Part shown: piece after piece, positions 33,732-41,154 of the stretch
Numbering within the stretch: the first letter of the stretch is position 1
How the letters are laid out: each line of letters starts with the position of its first letter
From: a virus
Direction: 5' to 3' (one strand)
IMG/VR virus record: IMGVR_UViG_3300044609_000483
Coordinates: 19,870 to 83,869 of that record
DNA: 64,000 nucleotides
Translations under genes and position numbers: made by a program
Notes under the pieces: generated by a model
What the model was told of the DNA's origin: nothing
Database searches by the model: none
The model's input: only the letters and a program-made list of their open reading frames with translations

Positions 33732-35384
33732 ATGGCATATGTTATTATAAACGACCCTATTGGTGGACTAACATCAACAGTAAGATGTGATAATCAAAAC
33801 ACCGCAATTAGACAATATGCGACAGTAACAGGTGGTTATCAAAATACCTCATCAGGAAAATATTCATTTGTTGGTGGTGGACAAAATAACACATCGTCTT
33901 GTTATAACTCGGTTGTTGGTGGAGGGTTTTTAAACACATCTTCAGGATTTTGTTCTGGGATTCTTGGTGGTTCATTAAACGTTGCCAATGGTGAGTTTTC
34001 ATTTATTGGTGGTGGTAAAAATAATACCGCATCTGATTCTTTATCGGTTGTTGCTGGTGGAACATTTAACGTTTCCACTTGTGAATGTACCGTAGTTGGT
34101 GGTGGGGAAAATAATACGGTTAATTCCCTTTATGGGATAATCGGAGGTGGTTTAAACAACACATCTATTGCTGACTTCTCAATTGTTGGTGGTGGTTGTA
34201 ATAATGCAAACTTAGGAAGTTCTTCTGTTGTTGGTGGGGGTAACTCAAACACATCGGTATCAAACTTTTCTGTGGTTGCCGGTGGTACAAGAAATCAAAA
34301 CTATGGGACTTACGCCACAATATCTGGAGGTATTTGTAATAAAGCTTATTTAGATGGTGTAACAATCGGGGGTGGTTCATTTAACACCGCAATAAAATAT
34401 AATTCAGTTATTGCTGGGGGATATGGAAATACCGTTTCAGGATATGGGTCAACCGTATCTGGGGGATATACAAATACCGTAATTGGGGATTGTTCTTTTG
34501 CGATATCAAATAATTCGGTTATTATGGGAGATAGAATTGTGGTTATTGGTGGTTCTGGTATTACAGGAACAACAGATGACACAGTTTATGTTCCTTATTT
34601 AAATATTGGAAATATATCAACAGGCACTTCAGTTAATAGTTTAGGCATTGACTCAAATGGTTTGGTTATTGTTGGTAATGATTTTACTGGTAATACACCA
34701 TCATTATCTGAAGTAATTTCAATTGGTAATGAAACTGGTAGTGATATTGTTATGACAAACGGAACCTTGATAAAATCTAATTTAGAGTTTGCTTCATTAT
34801 CGGTAAATGATTTTACATCTATTTCTGGAGAAATTAATATGGGTGTTACAAAATCTGGAGTTACGTCAAATTCATTGTTTAATTTAAGATCAGGCGGAAT
34901 TACACTCACATCATCTGACGACAATAATGAGTCCCAAATTAGTGTTGATAACGGTCAGATTTATATTTATACCAATAATAATGATTCTGGATCTTACGTA
35001 GATTTAAACAACTTTAGATATAACACTGCAGATGTTACAATAACTGGAGGTACTAGTGCAAACATTATAGAAATACTTATCACACCACAAGAATTTAGAA
35101 CAACAAATGTAAAAATTTGGTGTAATGCTTATGATAACAATTATTTATCAGGATTAACACAAGAATTTACATCTGGATATTTATTATCTGGAGATACAGG
35201 TTCATTGTATGAATTGTCAGCAGACGGACCTACTATAAATCTAAACCAGTCAACATTTCCTTCAAGTGTTACAAGTGTTTTGACTTATGCCGACGACACT
35301 ATAATTGTTAGTGTTCAAAATAACGATGAAGGTGATACATCCACAATAATTAATTGGAGATGTCGTGCAAGGTGGTCATCTTAG
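33732..35384 (+). CDS. Second beta-roll fibre, paralogue of the preceding gene
   Basis: This 550-residue protein has an N-terminus MAYVIINDPIGGLTSTVRC almost identical to the preceding fibre (MAFVIINDLTGGTTSTVRC), so both probably attach to the same site or partner. Residues about 20-285 are one continuous YadA-like head of 'GG..NTSSG' repeats. A neck follows (DTVYVPYLNIGNIS, then GLVIVGND). The last 230 residues are a different beta-domain without repeats (LYELSADGPTINLNQSTFPS) that may be the tip. A strong terminator follows the gene. It looks like a shorter alternative fibre or a head-tip component of the same fibre. Confidence 0.75.
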   Translation: MAYVIINDPIGGLTSTVRCDNQNTAIRQYATVTGGYQNTSSGKYSFVGGGQNNTSSCYNSVVGGGFLNTSSGFCSGILGGSLNVANGEFSFIGGGKNNTASDSLSVVAGGTFNVSTCECTVVGGGENNTVNSLYGIIGGGLNNTSIADFSIVGGGCNNANLGSSSVVGGGNSNTSVSNFSVVAGGTRNQNYGTYATISGGICNKAYLDGVTIGGGSFNTAIKYNSVIAGGYGNTVSGYGSTVSGGYTNTVIGDCSFAISNNSVIMGDRIVVIGGSGITGTTDDTVYVPYLNIGNISTGTSVNSLGIDSNGLVIVGNDFTGNTPSLSEVISIGNETGSDIVMTNGTLIKSNLEFASLSVNDFTSISGEINMGVTKSGVTSNSLFNLRSGGITLTSSDDNNESQISVDNGQIYIYTNNNDSGSYVDLNNFRYNTADVTITGGTSANIIEILITPQEFRTTNVKIWCNAYDNNYLSGLTQEFTSGYLLSGDTGSLYELSADGPTINLNQSTFPSSVTSVLTYADDTIIVSVQNNDEGDTSTIINWRCRARWSS

Positions 35385-35413
35385 GATAATATAATAATTA
35401 AAAATATTATTAG

Positions 35414-35439
35414 CCCCTCCCACAAAGAGGGGTTTTTTT
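35414..35439 (+). terminator. Rho-independent terminator after the second fibre
   Basis: The stem CCCCTC / GAGGGG with a 7-base loop is followed by seven T. It ends the fibre transcript before the second glycan cluster. Confidence 0.9.
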
Positions 35440-35479
35440 ATTTAATACACTTTTACATTTGATTTTTTATATTTAAGAT

Positions 35480-36223
35480 ATGTTTGTAAGTGTTTGTAAT
35501 AAAGATTATCTAATCGGGTTTGAAGTAATGTTAAAATCATTAATTGATAACAACCCAAGAGTTGTAAATGAAAATATTCCATTTGTTATAATTAGTAACG
35601 ATTTAAACCCTGAAGATTTAATTACCTCAAGAAAAATATACAACAATATTCATATAAAAAAGTTTGATACTGAAAAATATTTTGAGATAGAAAAATTAAA
35701 AGACCAACAAAGAATGTTTGGTGATTATACAAAATATGAAATTTTTTCATTAACGGAATTTGATAAGATTATATTTTTAGATTGTGACATTGTTGTATTA
35801 GGTAACATAGATTATTTGATTGATTATGAAAAACCTTTTGGTGCAGTAAGAGAACTTTATATTGACCAATATAACACTGGGGTAATGGTAATTAGTAAAG
35901 AATTTTTAAATGAAAAAATAACAAATGATTTAATTCATTTAACAACAATTTATGGAATTACAGAACATTTAGACCAAGATATTATTGACCACTACTTTAG
36001 TGATATTATCACCCCAATTTCTATCGAATACAATTATTTAAAAACATATTCTAAAGAAATATTTAAAAATTCGGGTTTACCTAAATATATTAAAATATTA
36101 CATTTTATTGCAAAAAAACCTTGGCAAAACAAACCATTGGTCTTTTTAGAAGAAGGAACAATTTGGCAAGAAAAATATTGGTTTGATTATTATTCTAAAA
36201 TTCTTAAATTAAAAAATGGTTAA
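35480..36223 (+). CDS. Glycosyltransferase family 8-like
   Basis: This 247-residue protein has the GT8 pattern: MFVSVCNKDYLIGFEVMLKS, then FDKIIFLDCDIVVLGNIDYL with the DxD at residues 101-103. QYNTGVMVIS follows, then a Gln-Asp acceptor region (HLDQDIIDHYF), and the C-terminal HFIAKKPWQ that corresponds to the HxxxxKPW of glycogenin/LgtC. It retains a nucleotide sugar with Mn2+. It starts the second glycan cluster directly after a fibre gene and overlaps the next gene by eight bases. Confidence 0.85.
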   Translation: MFVSVCNKDYLIGFEVMLKSLIDNNPRVVNENIPFVIISNDLNPEDLITSRKIYNNIHIKKFDTEKYFEIEKLKDQQRMFGDYTKYEIFSLTEFDKIIFLDCDIVVLGNIDYLIDYEKPFGAVRELYIDQYNTGVMVISKEFLNEKITNDLIHLTTIYGITEHLDQDIIDHYFSDIITPISIEYNYLKTYSKEIFKNSGLPKYIKILHFIAKKPWQNKPLVFLEEGTIWQEKYWFDYYSKILKLKNG

Positions 36224-37124
36224 AAGACATTACGATAATTCAGAACTATTAAAATATACTGAAAGAGATCCTAATTTATCTAATTTTAAAGATAAAGAAC
36301 TTTTATTACATTTTGATTCTTTTTGTTTGGGAGATACGATATGTTTTTCATCCCTTATAGACCCGTTTATGGAATATCATAAACCAAAAAAAGTTTATAT
36401 ATCAACATTCTTCCCCCACTTACTAAAGTCAACAAATCCAAAGTATGAGTTTATAAACGCAAATCAATCTAAATCTATTGAGATAGATAAGTTAATTGAT
36501 GTTGGGTACCATAAAGATAATATGTCCCATACTCTTGGTGGAATGTTTTATGCTGCAAAAGATACAATGTTCTTACCTCAAGAAACAAAACCAGGTAAAT
36601 GTCCAGTAATACCCAAACAAAGAATCATAAATAAAAATAAAATAACGATGGGTCCTGAAACAATAAAGGAAATATCAAAATGGGAATATAAGGATGGTTG
36701 GCAAACAATCATAAATGAATTGGTTAATAGTAATTTTGATGTTTATAATGTTTCGTATGAAAATACATTAAATTTACAAAACGCAAAAGGATTTCACGGA
36801 AACAACGATATAAATGTTTCATTAAATCATATTTTAGAATCAAGATTTTTTATTGGTTTATCTTCTGGGTTATCTTGGTTGGCGTGGGCGTATGGAGTTC
36901 CTGTTGTTATGATATCAAACTTCACTAAAAAACAAAACGAGTTTGAATGTTTTAGAGTTGAAAATCCTTATGTATGTAACGGATGTTTTAATATGTTTCC
37001 AAACATTAAAAGTAGTTGTCCAATATTTTTAAACACTGAAAGAGAAAATGAATGTCATAGGAGTATAACACCAGAAATGGTTATTAATAAAATAAACCAA
37101 GTAATTAACTTTACTAATAGTTAA
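36216..37124 (+). CDS. GT9 glycosyltransferase, TibC/autotransporter heptosyltransferase-like
   Basis: This 302-residue protein has an N-terminal LLLHFDSFCLGDTICFSSLI, the GT9 opening with conserved Asp. A C-terminal half follows with FIGLSSGLSWLAWAYGVPVV and a Cys pattern CNGC...C...C (VCNGCFNMFPNIKSSCPIFL, then ENECHRSITPEMV). The same order, including the metal-binding cysteines, is known from TibC-type O-heptosyltransferases that modify serines of beta-solenoid autotransporters. It is shorter than TibC and lacks its N-terminal beta-barrel part. It sits next to a beta-roll fibre, which makes the fibre a natural acceptor. The donor sugar is not known. Confidence 0.75.
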   Translation: MVKRHYDNSELLKYTERDPNLSNFKDKELLLHFDSFCLGDTICFSSLIDPFMEYHKPKKVYISTFFPHLLKSTNPKYEFINANQSKSIEIDKLIDVGYHKDNMSHTLGGMFYAAKDTMFLPQETKPGKCPVIPKQRIINKNKITMGPETIKEISKWEYKDGWQTIINELVNSNFDVYNVSYENTLNLQNAKGFHGNNDINVSLNHILESRFFIGLSSGLSWLAWAYGVPVVMISNFTKKQNEFECFRVENPYVCNGCFNMFPNIKSSCPIFLNTERENECHRSITPEMVINKINQVINFTNS

Positions 37125-37144
37125 TTAATTTATATAATAAAATT

Positions 37145-38026
37145 ATGGAAAAAAAATATAGTATATTTCACGTAGAGGGTGGTTTAGGTAAACATGTTTT
37201 ATCAACCGCGGTTGCAAAATGTATAAAAAATAATCATCCGGATAGAGAACTAATAATAGTTTGTGCATATCCGGAAGTGTTTTTAAATTTGGATTATGTT
37301 GATAGGGTTTATCGTGTTGGTATGACACCTTATTTTTATGATGATTACATTAAAGATAAGGAAAGTTTAATTTTTAAACACGAACCATATTTTACATCGG
37401 ACCATATTAATAAAAAATTACCTCTAATTGTTAACTGGTGTAAGTTACTTGGATTAGAATATAATGGAGAACAACCATCCCTTTCTTTTAATTTAAGGCA
37501 ACAACAAATAGCTCAGAATAAGTGGGCAAGAGATAAACCAGTAATGGTTATTCAAACAAACGGAGGACCACTACAAGAACAACCGTTCCCATATTCTTGG
37601 ACTAGAGATATTCCTTATGATGTTGCCCAGAAATTAGTTGACCACTTCTCAAAATATTATCATATTATCCAAATATGTAGAGATAAATCAAATGTGTTAA
37701 ATAATGTGGAGGCGTTTTTTGAATCAATGTCAAATATGGAATTATTTTCCTTACTGGCCTATTCTCAAAAAAGAATATTAATTGACTCTTGTTTGCAACA
37801 CGCATCGGCAGCAATGGGGTTACAATCAACTGTTTTATGGGTAGGGACATCACCAATAGTATTTGGTTATAATTTACATAACAATATAATTGCAACATTA
37901 CCCACAACCGTTAAATTACCAGATAGTTATTTATTTGATTATAATTTTAATGGTACAGTACACGAATGCCCTATGTTTGATACAAACATTTTTGACATAA
38001 ATGAAATAATAGAAAGTTTAAAATAA
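37145..38026 (+). CDS. GT9-like glycosyltransferase
   Basis: This 293-residue protein has an N-terminal SIFHVEGGLGKHVLSTAVAK (glycine-rich acceptor loop of GT9/GT-B) and ELIIVCAYPEVFLNLDYV. The C-terminal part has QKRILIDSCLQHASAAMGLQ followed by STVLWVGTSP, the nucleotide-sugar-binding region of heptosyltransferase-like enzymes. It has no Cys cluster of the TibC type. It is the third glycosyltransferase of the cluster, 20 bases after its neighbour, and is followed by the sulfotransferase. Confidence 0.75.
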   Translation: MEKKYSIFHVEGGLGKHVLSTAVAKCIKNNHPDRELIIVCAYPEVFLNLDYVDRVYRVGMTPYFYDDYIKDKESLIFKHEPYFTSDHINKKLPLIVNWCKLLGLEYNGEQPSLSFNLRQQQIAQNKWARDKPVMVIQTNGGPLQEQPFPYSWTRDIPYDVAQKLVDHFSKYYHIIQICRDKSNVLNNVEAFFESMSNMELFSLLAYSQKRILIDSCLQHASAAMGLQSTVLWVGTSPIVFGYNLHNNIIATLPTTVKLPDSYLFDYNFNGTVHECPMFDTNIFDINEIIESLK

Positions 38027-38031
38027 TAATT

Positions 38032-38850
38032 ATGGTACAAAAGATATTTTTTCAAAGCTCATTACCAAGAGCTGGATCAACACTACTACAAAACGTAATG
38101 GGTCAGAATCCCGATTTTTATGTAACACCAACATCTGGTGTTTTAGAATTAGTTTACGCATCAAGATCAAACTATTCCACATCTCCAGAATTTAAAGCTC
38201 AAGACCCTGAATTAATGAAGAGTGGGTTTTTAAATTTCTGTAATCAGGGTATGTTAGGATTTTTTAATGGTGTAACCGATAAACCTTACGTTTTAGATAA
38301 AAGTAGAGGGTGGGGAGTACATTATGGGTTTTTAAATTCATTCTATCCAAATCCAAAAATTATTTGTATGGTTAGAGATTTAAGAGGAATATTCTCTTCA
38401 ATGGAGAAAAACTTTAGAAAAAACCAACATAAGGATTCTGGTTTGGTTGACCACTCACAAATGAAAGGAACCACAACAGAAAAAAGGATTGATATTTGGG
38501 CTCAGTCACAACCTGTTGGTATGTCATTAGAAAGGTTATATCAAATGTTTAAAGAGGGTATTAACCAAAATGTTTTGTTTGTAAAATTTGAGGACTTTAC
38601 ATCAAACCCAAAAAAGGAGATGCAAAGAATATACAATTATTTAGAACTTCCATATTTTGAACACGACTTTAATAATGTGGAACAAATAACTCAAGAAGAT
38701 GATGAGGTTTATGGGGTATACGGTGACCATACAATAAAAAGTAAAATAGAACCTATTAAAAGTGATTATAAAGAAGTTTTGGGTGTTAATGCCTCAAACT
38801 GGATTAAAAGTAATTACCAATGGTTTTATGACCAATTTGGATATTTTTGA
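38032..38850 (+). CDS. PAPS-dependent sulfotransferase
   Basis: This 272-residue protein carries the 5'-phosphosulfate-binding loop SSLPRAGSTLL (residues 9-19) and the 3'-phosphate-binding segment VRDLRGIFSS (114-123), the two signatures of cytosolic and Golgi-type sulfotransferases. The C-terminal VLFVKFEDFTSNPKKEMQRI is also typical. It would move a sulfuryl group from PAPS to a sugar hydroxyl. The next gene is an APS kinase, which makes PAPS, so the two probably work as a pair; the stop codon lies two bases before its ATG. Confidence 0.88.
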   Translation: MVQKIFFQSSLPRAGSTLLQNVMGQNPDFYVTPTSGVLELVYASRSNYSTSPEFKAQDPELMKSGFLNFCNQGMLGFFNGVTDKPYVLDKSRGWGVHYGFLNSFYPNPKIICMVRDLRGIFSSMEKNFRKNQHKDSGLVDHSQMKGTTTEKRIDIWAQSQPVGMSLERLYQMFKEGINQNVLFVKFEDFTSNPKKEMQRIYNYLELPYFEHDFNNVEQITQEDDEVYGVYGDHTIKSKIEPIKSDYKEVLGVNASNWIKSNYQWFYDQFGYF

Positions 38851-38852
38851 TT

Positions 38853-39302
38853 ATGAGAGATAATAAAATATATTGGTTTACTGGTCAACCTGGGGCAGGA
38901 AAGACAGTTTTGTCTTTAATGTTAAAAACGGTTTTAGAAGATAAAAATAAAGTTTTTCATATTGATGGGGATGAACTTAGATCGTTATTTAACAACCAAA
39001 AATATGGTAGAGAAGGTCGTGAGGAAAATATTAAAAGAGCTCAAGACATTGCAAAATTTATCTTAGCCCAAGGACATACTGTTATCGTTAGTTTAGTTGC
39101 TCCATATAAAGAACTTAGAGAAAGTTTTAAGTACGATTTAGGTGATTTACTTGTAGAGTTTTATGTTCATACTACAGACATTAGAGGTAGAGAACATTTT
39201 CATACTGACGAATATGAACAACCAACAGAAAACTTTATTGACATTGATACCACAAATGTTGACCCTCAAATATCTTTAAACAAAATAATTGAAAATTTAT
39301 GA
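38853..39302 (+). CDS. cysC: Adenylylsulfate (APS) kinase, CysC-like
   Basis: I chose the ATG at 38853 (149 residues); a TTG six bases upstream would overlap the sulfotransferase. Walker A is GQPGAGKT (11-18), followed by HIDGDELRSLFN, the APS-binding region REENIKRAQDIAKFILAQGH and the TVIVSLVAPYKELRESF segment, all in CysC order. A FHTDEYEQP segment stands where CysC has the FTGID-PYE-P loop. The enzyme would phosphorylate APS to PAPS, the donor for the adjacent sulfotransferase. The stop overlaps the next start (ATGA). Confidence 0.82.
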   Translation: MRDNKIYWFTGQPGAGKTVLSLMLKTVLEDKNKVFHIDGDELRSLFNNQKYGREGREENIKRAQDIAKFILAQGHTVIVSLVAPYKELRESFKYDLGDLLVEFYVHTTDIRGREHFHTDEYEQPTENFIDIDTTNVDPQISLNKIIENL

Positions 39303-39763
39303 CCTGGGAAGTTAAAAATCATGGAGGAAATCCTACAACGAATGAAAGTAAGAAATATGCAATCTTTATAGGCCGTTTCCAACCATATCATTATGGTCAT
39401 ATAGAGTTAATACAACAAAAATTAAATCAAGGTATTCCGGCCCTTATTATGGTTAGAGATATTGAACCTGATGATAAAAATCCATTTACAACAGAACAAA
39501 CCGTTACAATGATTGAGAAATATCACAAATCAAAAGGTGATAATGTTAAGGTTATTGTTATTCCAGATATTGAATCTGTTAATTACGGTAGAGGTGTTGG
39601 GTATGAAATAAATGAATTTACTCCTCCAGATAATATTGGTTTTATTTCCGCAACAGGTATTAGAAACTCAATATCAAAAGAAGATGATAAATGGAAATTT
39701 ATGGTTGACGAATCAATACAAGAAGATATAATTAATTATTTGACGGATGAAAACACAAAGTAA
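39299..39763 (+). CDS. HxGH-type nucleotidylyltransferase
   Basis: This 154-residue protein has IGRFQPYHYGHIELIQ with HYGH at residues 31-34, the adenylyl/cytidylyl-transferase signature. NPFTTEQTVTMIEKYH follows, then a C-terminal ISATGIRNSI resembling the ISST.IR motif. These are the landmarks of NadM/NMN-adenylyltransferase-like enzymes. Its place directly after APS kinase and sulfotransferase makes sulfate adenylation (an ATP sulfurylase role) worth considering, because ATP sulfurylases use the same fold and motif. NMN adenylyltransferase activity is the more conservative reading. Confidence 0.75.
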   Translation: MTWEVKNHGGNPTTNESKKYAIFIGRFQPYHYGHIELIQQKLNQGIPALIMVRDIEPDDKNPFTTEQTVTMIEKYHKSKGDNVKVIVIPDIESVNYGRGVGYEINEFTPPDNIGFISATGIRNSISKEDDKWKFMVDESIQEDIINYLTDENTK

Positions 39764-40187
39764 AACTTACCAAATTAGATTTAATACAGTTTCCGAAACC
39801 AAAGATAATAGGTGGAGATTGATTGAAAATGGAAATGAAATATTAGTTTCAGATATTATTATTGATGGTAATACTTATACCACAAAAGATTGGTTGCCAG
39901 AAATAAATGAATATAAATGGCATATTAGTTGTGTTGGTCACTGTAAAATTAAAAATAATATTGCATATATTAAAACAATTAAAGAAGAATCTGTTTTAGT
40001 TAGACATATACTTAAAACAATTACCTATAGGTTTTTAGGTACTTTAACTACCGTCGGGGTTGCGTATTCATTAGGGGCATCAATAGGGGTCTCAACATTA
40101 CTTGGGGTTAGTGAGTTAGTGTTAAAACCATTTATATATTTTGCTCACGAAAGATTGTGGTATAATTTTATTAAGGTGAAAAAATGA
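39747..40187 (+). CDS. DUF2061-like membrane protein with extra N-terminal domain
   Basis: This 146-residue protein has an N-terminal part (residues 1-80) that is soluble and beta-like (RFNTVSETKDNRWRLIENG). The C-terminal part matches DUF2061: ESVLVRHILKTITYRFLGTL, two hydrophobic spans, and PFIYFAHERLWYNF. I recall DUF2061 genes often lying near sulfate-activation genes in bacteria, which would fit the neighbourhood; this is memory, not checked. A membrane role in the sulfation pathway or at the site of glycan addition is possible. It overlaps the nucleotidylyltransferase by 17 bases. Confidence 0.7.
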   Translation: MKTQSKTYQIRFNTVSETKDNRWRLIENGNEILVSDIIIDGNTYTTKDWLPEINEYKWHISCVGHCKIKNNIAYIKTIKEESVLVRHILKTITYRFLGTLTTVGVAYSLGASIGVSTLLGVSELVLKPFIYFAHERLWYNFIKVKK

Positions 40188-40198
40188 CCTGTTCATTG

Positions 40199-40206
40199 TA
40201 TTTATA
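40199..40206 (+). promoter_or_regulatory. TATTTATA box, candidate late promoter
   Basis: GTATTTATAG lies 12 nt before the ATG at 40219, just after the sulfation genes. It would restart late transcription for the two fibre genes that follow. Confidence 0.5.
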
Positions 40207-40218
40207 GAAATAAATACG

Positions 40219-41142
40219 ATGAGTCAAATAATAACAATACAAAGTATAAATTTTGACGGTGAAATAGCGAATATTTTATTTAAACCGGATAATGATAACA
40301 TTACCATTAATTTGGGTGATGTAACTCTACCGTTTATTTTTCAACCAAATTTATTAATACCGGAAAGAGAAGTTTACGGAACATATACTATTTTAATTTT
40401 AGGTTCTGATTGTCCAAATATTCTAAACGTATTAAGACCAATACCAACTAATACTCCAACACCAACAATAACACCAACAAATACGCCTACCAGAACACCA
40501 ACACCTACTCCAACACCTACTCCAACAAATACACCTACTCCAACACCTGGAGTTACTCCTACACCTACACCAACCCCTGTTTACTTGGCTTACTTGTTTA
40601 TTGAACCAATAAGTGGAGGAACGTTAATGGGTCAATGGATGTATGATGGTGGTTTTGATTTCTATGGTTTTAGTAATAATAGTCAACCAACACAAAATCA
40701 AACAATATTTAATACAGAACTTAACAGATATGTTGGATTTAGTGGTTGGACATCTGGAGAGTTCCCACATATAATAAATAAATCTGTACCTCAAGTAAGT
40801 GGAGGTTTAGATTCATTTGGTAATAATATTGTTGCATACAATTTTACAACAACTGAAATTCCTGAATTCACAATACCTGGAGATTCTTGGTACACCTGGG
40901 TAATCCCAATTAGTTTAACAAATAACCAAAAACAAATAATAATTGATTTAAGTTCTAATGGTAGCCCAAATATATTTACACCAATATATATGGAATCAAC
41001 TATTAATTCAAACACATTTACGTATACTGGATCAACAATTTTCCAAACAACATATAGAGTTTATACATCATACCCAAGTTCTGAATTTAAATTAACGAAT
41101 AATGAAAATATTTATTTTAAAGGAAACACAGTTTCATCATAA
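40219..41142 (+). CDS. Fibre/baseplate protein with Pro-Thr linker
   Basis: This 307-residue protein has three parts. Residues 1-72 form a beta-rich N-terminal domain (MSQIITIQSINFDGEIANIL). Residues about 73-120 are a Pro/Thr/Asn linker (TPTPTNTPTPTP). Residues about 121-307 form a beta-sandwich-like C-terminal domain with many aromatic residues (YLFIEPISGGTLMGQWMYDG). The N-terminal domain may attach to the virion and the C-terminal domain may bind sugar or protein. The linker shares wording with those in the proteins at 27284 and 59384. It precedes the giant collagen-like fibre by 12 bases and is probably co-expressed. Confidence 0.65.
   Translation: MSQIITIQSINFDGEIANILFKPDNDNITINLGDVTLPFIFQPNLLIPEREVYGTYTILILGSDCPNILNVLRPIPTNTPTPTITPTNTPTRTPTPTPTPTPTNTPTPTPGVTPTPTPTPVYLAYLFIEPISGGTLMGQWMYDGGFDFYGFSNNSQPTQNQTIFNTELNRYVGFSGWTSGEFPHIINKSVPQVSGGLDSFGNNIVAYNFTTTEIPEFTIPGDSWYTWVIPISLTNNQKQIIIDLSSNGSPNIFTPIYMESTINSNTFTYTGSTIFQTTYRVYTSYPSSEFKLTNNENIYFKGNTVSS
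40437..40582 (+). repeat. Pro-Thr linker DNA repeat
   Basis: Short tandem ACACCTACTCCA-type units encode the linker. The same unit occurs at 60197-60303 and briefly near 28351, so these stretches are candidate recombination sites. Confidence 0.7.
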
Positions 41143-41154
41143 TTAAAAAAAGAT

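Noticed and set aside
38847-38852. TTG start of the APS kinase
   Set aside because: An in-frame ATG six bases later starts after the sulfotransferase stop and directly before the first strand.
35480-40187. Reading the second glycan cluster as a bacterial capsule locus captured in a contaminating contig
   Set aside because: It is bracketed by phage fibre genes with the same base composition, terminator style and late promoter box.
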